Position numbers and translations under genes: made by a program
Notes under the pieces: generated by a model
What the model was told of the DNA's origin: nothing
Databases searched by the model: none
Seen by the model: only the letters and a program-made list of their open reading frames with translations
DNA from: Rhabdophis nuchalis
Taxonomy: Eukaryota > Chordata > Lepidosauria > Squamata > Natricidae
Direction: 5' to 3'
Assembly: GCA_039707465.1 (NCBI GenBank)
Contig: CM077651.1
Coordinates: 16,782,019-16,846,018 of the forward strand
DNA: 64,000 bases
Shown here: positions 31,592 through 42,535 of the stretch, one piece after another
Position numbering within the stretch: position 1 is the stretch's first letter
Layout of the letters: each line of letters begins with the position of its first letter

Positions 31592-34500
31592 CTATCCCAG
31601 GCCGGCCAGACGGAAAAAGTAAGTTTTCAATTTAAGACGGAAGGAGCGGAGGTCCGTAGTTGTCCTAATGTCGGGGGGAAGGTCGTTCCAGAGGGCCGGG
31701 CCCGCCACAGAGAGCGCCCTTCCCCTGGGTGTCGCCCGCTGACATAGTCTAGTGGACGGCACCCGGAGAAGCCCCTCTCTGTGGGAGCGAGTCGGCCGTG
31801 AGGACGTGTGAGGCAGGATCCGATCCTGCAGATAGCTAGGTCCCGAGCCATGGAGCGCTTTAAAGATGATGACTAGCACCTTGAAGCGCACCCGGAAGAC
31901 GACAGGCAGCCAGTGCAGCTCGCGCAAGAGCGGTGTTACATGGGTAGACCTTGCGGTCCCCATAATTGCTCGCGCGGCTGCATTCTGGACTAGCTGAAGC
32001 CTCCGGGTGCACCTCAGGGGCAGCCCCATGTAGAGAGAGTTACAATAGTCCAGTCGGGATGTCACGAGAGCATGAGTGACTGTGCGAAGGGCGTCCCGAT
32101 CCAATAGGGGGCGCAATTGGCGAACCAGGCGAACCTGGTAAAACGCCCTCCTGGCCACGGCTGTCACCTGATTTTCCATGGACAGCCGGGTATCCAGGAG
32201 GACACCCAAATTGCGCGCCCCATCCACAGGGGCAAGATGTTCGCCCCCTATGGCCAGCGATGGAGTAAGCTGGTTGAATCGGGCAGCCGGAAACCACAGC
32301 CACTCGGTCTTGGTCGGGTTGAGCTTGAGTCCGTTACTTCCCATCCAGATCCGTACAGCTTCCAGGCACTGGCACATCACCGCTACGGCATCGTTGGGGT
32401 GGTTTGGGGTAGAAATGTACAGCTGGGTGTCATCAGCGTACAGATGGTATTCTACCCCAAAACCACGGATGATCTCACCCAGCGGCTTCATGTATGTGTT
32501 GAACAGGAGGGGCGAGAGGACCGACCCCTGAGGCACCCCACATGTGAGGGGTCTCGCGGTCGATCTCTGCCCCCCTGTCAACACAAATTGCGATCGGCCA
32601 GAGAGGTAGGAGGAGAACCACCGTAAAACGGTGCCTCCCACCCCCAACCCCCCCAGCCGATGCAATAGGATACCATGGTCGATGGTATCGAAAGCCGCCG
32701 AGAGGTCTAATAGGACCAGGATGGAGGAACAACCCCCATCTCTGGCCCTCCAGAGATCATCAACCAACGCGACCAATGCCGTCTCGGTGCTATGCCCGGG
32801 CCGGAAGCCGGACTGGCGCGGATCTAGATAGTCTACTTCCTCCAGGTGACGGGGAAACTGTTGTGCCACCACACTCTCAACAACCTTCGCCAAAAAGGGA
32901 AGGTTGGAGACGGGACGGTAGTTGTTCAAAGAAGCTGGATCCAAGGAGGGCTTCTTAAGGAGGGGCCTCACCATCGCTTCTTTTAGGGAAGCAGGCAAGG
33001 CACCCTCACTCAAGGAAGCGTTGACCACCTCCTGGAGCCAGCCTCGTGTCACCTCCCAGGATGCCAGTACAAGCCAGGAGGGACACGGGTCCAATAAACA
33101 TGTGGTGGCTCGCAGTCGCCCACGTAACCTGTCCATATCCTCGGAAGTAACGGAGTCAAACTCCTCCCAAACAAGATCTCTCTCGTGGCATCCCACTGGG
33201 CCACGAATGGGGGCTAGCTCGTTCTGTATCTGAGCGATTTTCTCCTGCAGAAAAATCACAAATTCCTCTGCTCTACCCTGTAGCGGGGCTTCCCGCACCC
33301 TCTGTTGAAGGAGGGAGCGGGTCACCCTAAACAGGGCGGCAGGGCGGTTTTCTGCGGATGCTATGAGAGTAGCGCAATGATGACGTTTGGCTACTCTCAG
33401 CGCCACAATGTAAGTCCGTAAATGGGCTCTTACCTGTGTCCGGTCAGATTCAGAACGAGAAGACCTCCATCTACTCTCTAGGCATCTCTTGCGGCGTTTC
33501 ATCACCCCCAGCTCCTCGGTAAACCAAGGAGCCAGGGTGTTCCGCCGCCGCAAGAGAGGCCGCAAGGGCGCGACCCGATCCAAGGCTCCCGTGGTCGCAC
33601 TATTCCATGCGGCCACGAGGTCCTCCATCGGGGCGCGGGTCAGGGGTACAGGAACTGGCCCAAGCGCCGTTTGGAACCCATCCGGGTCCATCAGGCGCCT
33701 GGGGCGGAACCAGATTGGTAATTCAGGTCCCGCCTCCCCGCGGAGGGGAGCAGCGGTCGGAAAGTCGAGCCGGAGAAGTGAGTGGTCTGTCCATGACAAG
33801 GGTGTGATGACTATGTCCCCTATACCCAGATCACTCGTCCATTGGCCTGAGACAAAGATAAGATCCGGTGTATGTCCACCCTCGTGAGTGGGGCCTTGAA
33901 TTAGTTGGGTCAGGTCCATGGCCGTCATGGAAGCCATGAACTCCCGAGCTACCTCGGATGATTCGCCCAACGATGGCAGATTAAAGTCCCCCATGACTAA
34001 AAGTCTAGGGGTCTCCACTGCCACCGTAGCGATCACCTCAAGGAGCTCGGGCAGGGCTGCTGCTACATAGCGGGGAGCCAGGTATACAACCAGCAAGCCC
34101 AACTGCCTCCCTAGGCCCCACTTCACACAGAGGGACTCACAACCGGTAGTCTGTGGCACAATGGTCTCTCTCGGCTCAAGACCTTCCTTTACAATGACCG
34201 CTACCCCACCACCCCTACCCAGGGCCCGAGGCTGATGAAAAGCGTGGTAACCTGGCGGGCACATTTCAACGAGGGGGAGTCCACCCTCGTGGCCCAACCA
34301 GGTCTCTGCAATTCCCACCAGGTCCGGCTCCCCCTCCGACACGAGGTCGTGAATGAGGGGGGCTTTGTTGGCAACGGACCTGGCGTTGCAGTACATCAGC
34401 CGTAGGCCCTGGCTCTGTACACCCTGGCCACCTAGCCTGCAGGGGTTGAGGCACTTGACCGTCTGTAGCCAGCGGCCTCGTGTCCCCAACCGGGAGGATG

Positions 34501-34852
34501 ACACACGTCTCCCCTCGGACCTGCCTCTCCCCACGACCTTTTGGATGGAAATGCCCTCTGTCGGAACGACTTGAATCTCCCCCCTCCTAACGGCACCTTC
34601 CGCTACCCTCCGTCGCCCGCTGGCCTGGCCCTCTCTTCCCTCACCCGCCTCAACCTGCCTACACCCTCCCTCCTCCCTGGTACCCCCTAAAATAGTTATT
34701 AATTTAAAAATTAAAAAGCCCCTAAGCCTACGCTTTTTCCACCTCTCCAGATTAATAAATCCTTCATCAAGGTGGGCCCTCGTTAGAGCGGAGGGCCAAA
34801 CCTGCGAGAGCGGGGACTCTCGCAGTCGTAGCAGGTCTAGCTTGGAATACAT
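31592..34852 (-). CDS. LINE ORF2: AP endonuclease-reverse transcriptase, 1086 aa
   Basis: An uninterrupted frame from an ATG at 34852. Residues 1-145 are a basic, Gly/Arg-rich leader without a recognised domain. Residues about 149-364 form an exonuclease-endonuclease-phosphatase fold: N156 in LMYCNARS, E183 in GIAETWL, D289 and N291 in MGDFNLP, D330 in HTPDLIF and TDH at 355-357 (SDH in the family), so every expected catalytic position is filled. The RT lies at about 620-880: NNYRPVSN (643-650), FDTIDH (721-726), GVPQGSVLSPLLF (772-784) and YADD (805-808), then LNPTKTEWLWF. The C-terminus ends with the LDYCNSLYMGLP, LHWLP and WNDLPP blocks, without a Cys finger. The enzyme would nick DNA and reverse transcribe its own RNA in cis. 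Nothing in the reading frame rules out activity, but expression cannot be judged here. Confidence 0.93.
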   Translation of the reverse strand: MYSKLDLLRLRESPLSQVWPSALTRAHLDEGFINLERWKKRRLRGFLIFKLITILGGTREEGGCRQVEAGEGREGQASGRRRVAEGAVRRGEIQVVPTEGISIQKVVGRGRSEGRRVSSSRLGTRGRWLQTVKCLNPCRLGGQGVQSQGLRLMYCNARSVANKAPLIHDLVSEGEPDLVGIAETWLGHEGGLPLVEMCPPGYHAFHQPRALGRGGGVAVIVKEGLEPRETIVPQTTGCESLCVKWGLGRQLGLLVVYLAPRYVAAALPELLEVIATVAVETPRLLVMGDFNLPSLGESSEVAREFMASMTAMDLTQLIQGPTHEGGHTPDLIFVSGQWTSDLGIGDIVITPLSWTDHSLLRLDFPTAAPLRGEAGPELPIWFRPRRLMDPDGFQTALGPVPVPLTRAPMEDLVAAWNSATTGALDRVAPLRPLLRRRNTLAPWFTEELGVMKRRKRCLESRWRSSRSESDRTQVRAHLRTYIVALRVAKRHHCATLIASAENRPAALFRVTRSLLQQRVREAPLQGRAEEFVIFLQEKIAQIQNELAPIRGPVGCHERDLVWEEFDSVTSEDMDRLRGRLRATTCLLDPCPSWLVLASWEVTRGWLQEVVNASLSEGALPASLKEAMVRPLLKKPSLDPASLNNYRPVSNLPFLAKVVESVVAQQFPRHLEEVDYLDPRQSGFRPGHSTETALVALVDDLWRARDGGCSSILVLLDLSAAFDTIDHGILLHRLGGLGVGGTVLRWFSSYLSGRSQFVLTGGQRSTARPLTCGVPQGSVLSPLLFNTYMKPLGEIIRGFGVEYHLYADDTQLYISTPNHPNDAVAVMCQCLEAVRIWMGSNGLKLNPTKTEWLWFPAARFNQLTPSLAIGGEHLAPVDGARNLGVLLDTRLSMENQVTAVARRAFYQVRLVRQLRPLLDRDALRTVTHALVTSRLDYCNSLYMGLPLRCTRRLQLVQNAAARAIMGTARSTHVTPLLRELHWLPVVFRVRFKVLVIIFKALHGSGPSYLQDRILPHTSSRPTRSHREGLLRVPSTRLCQRATPRGRALSVAGPALWNDLPPDIRTTTDLRSFRLKLKTYFFRLAGLG

Positions 34853-35239
34853 AATATAGATAAATAATTAAATAAGTGAATAAATAATTATATATAGATA
34901 CAATGTAGGAGTAGATTTCATAAGAGGGTCATGGGTAAAATTGTAAAAAATTATCGATGGCCTTAATTTAAAACACACAATTTCATGAGTAGATGGTAAA
35001 ATTCATGAGTAGATGATAAATAGATGGAATAAAGTGCATAAAATAGATGGAATAAAGTGCATCAAGAGGAATAGTTAGGGATGGCAGTTCAGGTGTTTCT
35101 GTCCATAGGTCTTTCTTTCTGAGGGATTACAAAGGTCTCTAAGGGACGTTGATGTAAAAGTCTAACAAACCATGGTGGGGAGGATTTCAAAGATCTTAGT
35201 TCTTAGTTCTTATGAGTTGCATCTGTGACTGGGTCTTAA

Positions 35240-35985
35240 CGTCTTGAGTCCACTGAAAATCTTCTGTCAGCGTCCTCTGGCCATCACTGGCCTGCCCGGC
35301 GACAGACCGCTTGGTCAGTGGCCCCGCCATCAAATCACCGGGGACACTAGCCTCTGGGCTGGGGCTGGGCCGGAGCTCTCACCTCCGTAGCTGAGCCGGA
35401 GCTCTCACCTCCGCCTCTGCCTCCGCCTCCGCTGCCGCCTGCAAGCCAGGATTCAAGCCAACATTTGCAACAGTAGGCCAGCCCATGGCATCGGCCGGCG
35501 CGGCGTCCGGCAATCCCATTCCACTCAACGCCCTCTCCCGGCGTTCACCTCCTCTCTTTCTCGGCGCTCTCACCACCATTTACGCGGCGCTCTCACCGCC
35601 ACTCGTTCTTCTCCGTTCTTCTCCAACCTCAGCCGTCCTCGCTGCCGGCCTCCTGGCGGCCTCCTGGCGCTCCCACCGCCGGCCTCCACTCCATGGGTAG
35701 TCCCAATCTCGCCCTCGCCGGGGGATATACGGCGGAGTCAGCGTTCCGCGCCCTCAAACAGACGCCGAAACGCCGACCTCCGCTCGGGCGCTCCGGGGTT
35801 TCCACCACGCCGTCCGTACACCCCCGCATCCACAAACCTCACCCAGGGGTACCTGGGTGGATTCCTCTTCAATCCCATGCCCTCCTGACTAAAACAGGAG
35901 GGCTGGGGCACATAAAAGGCCAGTAAACCTCCATGACCCAACACGGAGCTCCAAGGCTAGCCCGCCATAGTTCGCGCAAGCGCAG
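35240..35985 (-). promoter_or_regulatory. CpG-rich 5' region of the LINE
   Basis: About 750 bp with dense CpG, in an otherwise AT-rich window, immediately upstream (in element sense) of ORF2. The likely role is the internal promoter of the LINE. It could alternatively be a host CpG island that the element landed beside. Repeated GGTGAGAGCGCC-like and GAGGCGGAGGC units are visible. Confidence 0.5.
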
Positions 35986-35989
35986 GACT

Positions 35990-36890
35990 TAGAACATTCA
36001 TATTTGGGCAGGTGTTTTCAAGGATTATGATTAGTTAAGGCCCTATGGGCCCAGAGTACAAATCACAGGGATTTGCCTGCAGTTCCTCAGTTCCAGTTTT
36101 ATGTTGTATCTATTCTGGTCTGGTTTTTTTGCCTACTGAAGACCACTATACAATACTGTCCTTCTCTGTGTGTGTGTCTTTTAGACTTTCAGCCTGATTT
36201 CCAGCAACTGAGGAACTGGGTGTTCCTCTCCCAGAGCTCTAGAGTCCAATGACTTTACAATAATCCACACCAATGGGGCTACTGTGTTTACAACTCCCCA
36301 TAAGTCCTCTTCTGCCCTTTCAGCTTCTTCTCTTCTATTCTCTATCCATTTCCCATCTCAGCACAATAGAAGCTACACAAGTCTACCGGAAACCATATGT
36401 CACAAACCAGTGATACAAGTCTACCAAAAGAATACCCCATTCTCATTTGGCTTTAAACTTTTCAGTCTTGTCTTACTGGAAGAGCCTTAAAGATTCCCGG
36501 AAATATTGGTCAGAAGTCGCTTGAACATGCTTTTACTTTTTTCTTTCATGATTTTATTGCCTCCATACTGTCCTCTTCAGAAAAAGAGAAGCGTTCTTTA
36601 AAAATTCCTGCTGCTGAGTCTCCTTAAAAAATACTGGCTTGCTTGAGGCGATATGAAAAGGCTAAAATGTGTCCAGCAGCTCTGTTGCTTAAGAGAAAGC
36701 AAAATAAAAGTCAAAGTGTAGCACTACACACGACTGCTTGGGAAAAGATATTTCCTAGAACATTGTAAGAGATGCTTCTAAAAAAGGTTCCTGACAATAT
36801 AGCAGGGTTTCTTTTTCCCCTTACTGATATCATTCTTTTCATTATTACTCAATCTGAGGAATATGTCCTGATGTTGCATTTGCAAAAAGA
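35990..36890. other. No recognised feature
   Basis: Unassigned non-coding DNA. Confidence 0.5.
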
Positions 36891-37000
36891 GAGAGATGGA
36901 GGAGAGAGAGGGGGAAGAGAGAGGGGGAGAGAGAGAGGAGAGAGGGGAAAAGAGAGAAGAGACAGAGGCAAAGAGAAAGAGAGAGAGGGAAGGAGGGAGT
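36884..37000. repeat. GA-rich microsatellite
   Basis: AGAGAG/GGGAGA/AAGAGA purine run. Confidence 0.95.
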
Positions 37001-37194
37001 AGGAAACTAATATTGTGGCGCAGGAAATGTATCATTCCTTTTTGTCTTTGCTCAGAATCAATATTACATGGACAGAGATAATAGATGAAAAGTTGTATTA
37101 TTTTCACAGAGTAACAGTTCTGGTACAAAAGAAATGGGTGGAGTATGAGTGGAGTATGTCAAACAGTGGAAAGAGATAAATCTTGCATATGTCA

Positions 37195-37541
37195 GGGTAA
37201 AGATAAAGGTTGCCTCACACATATATGCTAGTTGTTCCCAACTCAAGGGGGCGGTGTTCATCTCTGTTTCAAAACCAAAGAGCCAGCACTGTCCAAAGAC
37301 GTCTCCATGGTCATGCGGCTGGCATGACTAAATGGTGAAGGTGCATGGAACGCTGTTACTTTCTCACCAAAGGTGGTTCCTATTTTTCTACTTGCATTTT
37401 TACATGCTTTTGAACTACTAGGTTGGCAGAAGCTGGGACTAGTAATGGGAGCTCACTCCATTACACAGCACTAGGGATTCGAACAGCTGAACTGCCAATA
37501 TTTTGATCAACAAGCATGTTACCCACTGAGCCACCGCATCC
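37195..37541 (-). mobile_element. Sauria-type SINE
   Basis: A near full-length minus copy. The head at about 37541 has GGGATGCGGTGGCTCAGTGG; box B is near 37475 (GTTCGAATCCC). The tail at 37195-37220 reads AGGCAACCTTTATCTTTACC. Confidence 0.9.
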
Positions 37542-37544
37542 CCT

Positions 37545-38220
37545 TATATGTAAGGGAGCAAAGTCAATACTTGGCCATTTTGTGCTACATTTTTGAGATA
37601 TATGTATATGTATATGTATAGGGCTTTTGATGACCTAGCTTAGGTCCATGGGGATGATGTCCATAACTCCTCAGTTGCTCCAGAGTCCTTTTACCAATGA
37701 TAAATTGTCTGTAATGTGTATTGGTTTTAGAGACTCCATTACCAGTAGTTTCCTTTCAATTGTTTCCTTTAACCCAACTTCAGCCATAGAATCTAACATT
37801 CAATTAGCCATGGTGAAGTCATTCTGAAAGACTTACTAAGCTTGCTGGGTAACAACTATGACCCCCAAAACTCAATTCCTGTCCTTGAAGACCATTTGGA
37901 AAATGCAGCTAATCTAGAAAATGACAAAACACATAGTTTTTCATCTTAGTGGACCTACTATATATACCATCTTTACTTTGGGACCTGCACTAGTGACCAT
38001 TGGTCAAATGCAATTCGGAGTATTATTTGTCAGCTATAAATTCCTTCATTACTCAGACAAGGATATTTATAGAGTCACCTGTCTCCAATTGACTTTATAT
38101 TTCCTGTAACGCTGAGCAGAATGGACATATTTTAAGTCCTATGTTTGGATTCTGGAACTGTACTTTCTCTGTCTCACTTCTACAATGCTGCAGACTTTAA
38201 GAAAGCAGGCCAGCAGGCAG
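37545..38220. other. No gene; short TATGTA run
   Basis: ATATGTAT repeats lie at 37598-37620. The remainder is unassigned. Confidence 0.5.
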
Positions 38221-38327
38221 GATGGGAGGAAGGAGGGAGGGATAAAAAAGAAAGAAAAAGAAAAAGAAAAAAAAGAAAGAAAAAGAGAAAGAAAGAGAGA
38301 GAGAAAGAGAGAAAGAAAAAGAAAGAA

Positions 38328-38369
<42 letters not shown>

Positions 38370-38372
38370 AGA
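38217..38372. repeat. GAAA/GAGA purine microsatellite
   Basis: A GGAA-rich start, then AAAG, GAAA and GA units. The Lys/Arg/Glu- and Ser/Leu/Phe-rich open frames here are simple-repeat artefacts. Confidence 0.95.
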
Positions 38373-39551
38373 CTGTTTTTGTAGACCCTGTGAGAAATTT
38401 ATATTCCTGAATTTGCATGAATATTGATCATTCTCTTTGTTAACTAATATGTTACTGTTGCCATTGTTACTCCTCTGATTTTATGATATATTTATAAAAT
38501 TAGTCTATGCTGCCTCGAGTCCTTTATGATTTGTAAATAGAATCGTATACATTTTAAAAATCAGATTAAACAATTCAGAATGATCTCAACCAAAAAAAAG
38601 GTTTTTTTATATTTCTATGTTCATTAGTGAACTCTGTTTTCGGCACTAGCTGAAAGATGCTTAATGCATTCCTTTTGGCTCTTTATGTGCATTTGTGCAC
38701 ATTGTGCCTGATTTGTTAGCTTTGTACTCTTTCTTACTGACCTTGCTGTAGTTTCTTTTCCCAGATATTGTATTATTGTCAGTGACTTTCACATAAAATG
38801 CGTGCATCTGGCGTTTATTACTGTATTATTATTTTCAGAAAATGTTTGCTTCATTTATCATTGAAAAAGGAGACAAATGCCTTAATTACATATATGACCC
38901 TGTGTTAAACCTTGCAAATTCAGAAGCAGTTCAGAATGTGATGCTTATTTCAGACACCTGAATAAAATGAAAACATTACTTTCTGGCTTTGCTTGTGGGG
39001 GCCATTAAAATTCCAAAATATGAATCTAATATTAGGGAAACAGTTGCACGGATAGAAAACTAAACGCTTATTAAGACTGTCTCTTTCCCAGATTTTTTGT
39101 TGTTTTTGTTCAGAGCCCTAGAGGCAACTGTATTAATATTAAATCAGAACCAGTCCTTTGACTTAAAATTCTACATATTAAAATTAGGTCCTTGTATTCA
39201 TTAATGTTGTTTTTTAAATGCATTGCACTATTTTCTCAAAAAGAAAGCAAGATAATCCTCGTTTTTGATCTGTGACACCGAAGGAAATAAAAAACTGTTC
39301 AAGTGTCTTCAGTTGAAACCTCAGATAATTGCTGGGTTTATATTTGCAAAACCCTGTTTAGAAAAAATGAAAATAGCATTTCATTCATGATATTCTGACA
39401 TGACTGTTTTTTAGAAAATACATTTTGCACTGCAGTTCAGAGTGCAGAGCCTATGGACTGCACATTTGTTACATCTGTATTAACTCCAAGTAATTTTCTC
39501 TATTCCTAATTAGAAATTGAGACAGTTAGAAATTTCAATCAGGACTTAGAA
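38373..39551. other. Repeat-poor AT-rich DNA
   Basis: About 1.2 kb free of recognisable repeats, rarer than expected in this window. It could hold conserved non-coding sequence. No exon is visible. Confidence 0.45.
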
Positions 39552-39592
39552 AGAAGTAATTGAACAGTCTATGTTTCTCTGGGTAGATGTTA

Positions 39593-39887
39593 GAATGGTC
39601 CAGGGGTGAAATACTATTGATTCGGACCAGTTCACCCGAACCGGTTCGCCCAAACCAATTGGATTTAGCTAATCTAAATTGTGTGGCACAGTGGATTCCC
39701 CCCTCCCCCGCCTCGCTGTTCTGCTTACCTTTGCAGCTGCTCTTGGTAGCAGATTCCTCCCCCCTGCCCAAACATTCTCACGTCTGTTTTTGATGCTCTG
39801 CGCATGCATGGAAGGTCCTGCGCATGCATGAAGGTGGACGTTCACATTTGCAAACTGGTATCGAAGGATTTCACCCCTGGAATGGTC
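39593..39887. mobile_element. hAT MITE with perfect 8-bp TSD
   Basis: The element at 39601-39879 (279 bp) starts CAGGGGTGAAATACTATTG and ends GGATTTCACCCCTG. It is flanked by GAATGGTC at 39593-39600 and 39880-39887. It lies in a repeat (39552-39970) whose second copy at 29231-29372 lacks the insertion. Confidence 0.95.
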
Positions 39888-39970
39888 CCATTTAAGTCAG
39901 TCTGAGGATATAAGAAACTTCAGGTTTTCATTTAGTACTGATTTAGGTCTTGGTGTTATTAGGATCTACA

Positions 39971-40140
39971 TTTATCATGGCACATCTGAAGTAATTATCA
40001 TTCCACTGACCTGCATAAGCATCTTCCTTGCATCTTTTGTTCTCTTGAGATTTCTCACTTTCTCTCTCTATTTTTCCTGTGGCAAAGTAGTAAACACTGC
40101 ATCTTATTCCTGTTGGTTCAAGTCTGGAATATGTCAATAG
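39971..40140. other. No recognised feature
   Basis: Short unassigned stretch. Confidence 0.4.
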
Positions 40141-40376
40141 AGATTCTCAGTCATCCAGGTCAAGGTTGCCCCCAAAGGGTGTTTTTTTTCCAAAGACAGT
40201 CAGACTTTGTTTTTCATTGAAGACATTTCATTTCTTAGCCAAGAAGCTCCTTCGGTTCTTCCATCCTCCACTGATCAGTCAGAACAGAAGAAGCATCTTG
40301 GATGAGAAGCAAAACGTCTTCAAGGAAAAACAAAATCCCGTTGCCATTTGAAAAAAAAAAAGAGTACCTTTGGGAT
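40141..40376. repeat. Retroelement-end repeat arranged as an inverted pair
   Basis: 40141-40262 is a minus-strand copy and 40278-40376 a plus-strand copy of a short family with GCATCTTGGATGAGAAGC and AAAACGTCTTCAAGG. Other copies are at 41695, 59065, 60725, 61005 and 61950. The arms diverge but would pair. I suspect the 3' or terminal part of a non-LTR or Penelope-like element; this is not proven. Confidence 0.6.
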
Positions 40377-40379
40377 AAG

Positions 40380-41690
40380 TCTGAGATATATTCATTGTTT
40401 TTCTGCTTATAGCCAATAGTTCAGGTTTCCAAACGAACCGTTCTATGAATTTACAAAGGAGATTATGATTTTCAGAACTGAAGCTGGCCAGGAATTTCTG
40501 GAACAATTGAGAACAAACGAAAACTCAGGCTGACAAAATTGCTGCTAGTCTAGAGCTAGTCTGGTCTATAGAATTCATCCAAAAGAATTGTTAACATTTC
40601 AAATGTTTTCAAATTTCTATTATTCTCTTTTGTAAAGCTACATTTCATCATTTATAATGATTATTTTATATCAGATTAATGTATGAACCTTCAGATACAA
40701 TACTGTGTTCCTATTCCCCCTTTTGATGTTTGGATCCAAGGTTGAGAATTAATAACTCACATAAGAATATTCAGAAAGATGTAACTTGAACAGGAAAATT
40801 ATGTTTCAGAGTTTTAAAATAAATATTTGAATCAAAAAAATCAATTAATTATAATGTTCTTCCCTTCAGCTAAGATGCTGTTCCAACAGCTAATTTTATT
40901 CCTGCTGTTTAGTTGCTGTCGTTTTTAGCGGCTGACAGAACTAACTACTTTTATATACTGCTCTTTTATGTTTTTGCTTTTAATTTTGAGTGAATTTTAT
41001 TGCAGGTTGCCATGAGAGACTCTTCAGGAGGGTCAGCAACAAGTGTTAGAAATATGTAATAAATAAACTCAAGTGTGTGGCTATTTCTTAATGGAGATCC
41101 TGCGGTTAAGAGCAAATTGATTTTCAGCACTAGAAATGTTTCAAAGTTGGAATAAAAGGCATCTTGTATATATCACTCTGCTATGCACAGTTGTTCCATA
41201 TACCAAAATAATGGTTATTTGTGTATTTATTAATCCTTGAAATAAGATTGGGCAGCAAGCTTATGTCTCTTTCATATAAATTGTAACCACTGAAACTAGC
41301 AGGAGAAAAGTTGTAGACAAAAGAAATCACAAATAATTAATATGCAAGATATGTTCACTTCTTTGAACTGGCTGGTTCGGGAAAGAGTAAAAGCAAAATT
41401 AACAAAAGCAGTTTCTTCCTTGTCACTTTCCAAAACAATAAATTAGTGTTAAATGTGGCTGCTGGTTAATTATGATATAACTTAATGCCAGCTAGAAGGA
41501 CAGAAATGTATATTATGTTATCATCTTAAAGGGAAATGCCATAATATAAAATATATATCATTGGAATACCAAAAATTGTCTAGAATATGCAGAGATATTT
41601 TAGATTTGTGTTGGAAATGCAACCCACAAGATGGGACATTGTATTATGCTTGGTGAACATGGAAGCATCTAGAAAATGTTGGGTTCAAAT
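40380..41690. other. No recognised feature
   Basis: 1.3 kb of AT-rich DNA without recognised repeats or exons. Confidence 0.5.
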
Positions 41691-41694
41691 TTTG

Positions 41695-41785
41695 GATTCA
41701 ATGTTCAATGCAAAACATCTTCAAACAACAACCCGAAAGTCCAGTTTCCTCTTGAAAAAAAGCACCTTTGGGATTCAATTACATA
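41695..41785 (+). repeat. Retroelement-end repeat, fragment
   Basis: AACATCTTCAAACAACAACC, AAAGTCCAGTTTCCTCTTG and AAAAAGCACCTTTGGGATTC match the plus orientation of the 40278 copy. Confidence 0.6.
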
Positions 41786-42014
41786 CAGTAATACATTTTT
41801 TAAAAAAATATATTAATGTATAATTGAAATTAGAGAGTTTTGTTTTGGGACTGATGATTAAACAGTTAGAAAAAAAGCAATGGCTTTATATTCCTTTCTT
41901 TTCTGAACTTTTAACTTTGTTCTTTTCTCATTTCTAGTATATACTGTAAATATACGTAATCTTCAAAGGTTACCAGCAGAAGAGTCTGGATAAAGACAAT
42001 GGCAACTATGTTTA

Positions 42015-42230
42015 GAATAGAATAACAGAGCTTGAAAAGACCTTGGAGGTCTTCTAGTCCAACCCCTTGCTTAGGCAGGAAACCCGGTACCAGACAAATG
42101 ATTATCCAACCTCTTAAAAATTTCCAGTGTTGGAACATTTACAACTTCTAGAGGGAAGTTGTTTTACGGATTAATTGTTCTAACTGTCAGGAAATTTCTC
42201 CGTAATATAAATGTCTCTTTCAATTTTGGG
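42015..42230 (-). mobile_element. CR1 LINE 3' fragment
   Basis: A minus copy whose 3' terminus is at the left (AATAGAATAACAGAGCTTG), then AAGACCTTGGAGGTCTTCTA and TAATTGTTCTAACTGTCAGG. The frame is broken. Confidence 0.85.
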
Positions 42231-42535
42231 GAAATGTCATTTAGTTCAGATAGCTGTTGTGTGATAGCAATCACATCAGTAGATTGTTTCCAGAACAATG
42301 TGTCTTCAATTTCATTGTTTTAGCTATCCTAAAAAGATAACTAAATTTCATTCATTGATGTCATAGTGGAAAGTATATAATTTGGTGATGACCATCTTCT
42401 TCACCCTTTCCAACCTTTATAGATTTCTCAAGGGGACTAAGTGCTCACATAATGTGTTCAAAATATTATAGCCAGTGTCTTGTCATTAAAACTTGGAGTG
42501 AGAATGAATTTTGATTTGTTCTATGACTAATTTTT

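Larger units (their letters stand above)
31370..35985 (-). mobile_element. Near full-length L2-type LINE
   Basis: The 3' tail (TTA/ATT-rich, 31370-31425 on plus) and a 3' UTR with GCCCCGAGTCCCCGTGGGGA precede an uninterrupted 1086-codon ORF (34852-31592). About 1.1 kb of 5' sequence follows, of which 35240-35985 is strongly GC- and CpG-rich. An ORF1 is not evident; short frames at 35944-35738, 35835-35629 and 35579-35379 could be its remains. The 5' border is set only by the drop in GC near 35985. Assignment to L2 (CR1/L2 group, Jockey superfamily) rests on remembered RT motifs. Confidence 0.85.

Noticed and set aside
26529..33887. Many 60-170 codon frames antisense or out of frame to the LINE ORFs
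   Set aside because: Shadow frames of the GC-rich LINE coding regions.
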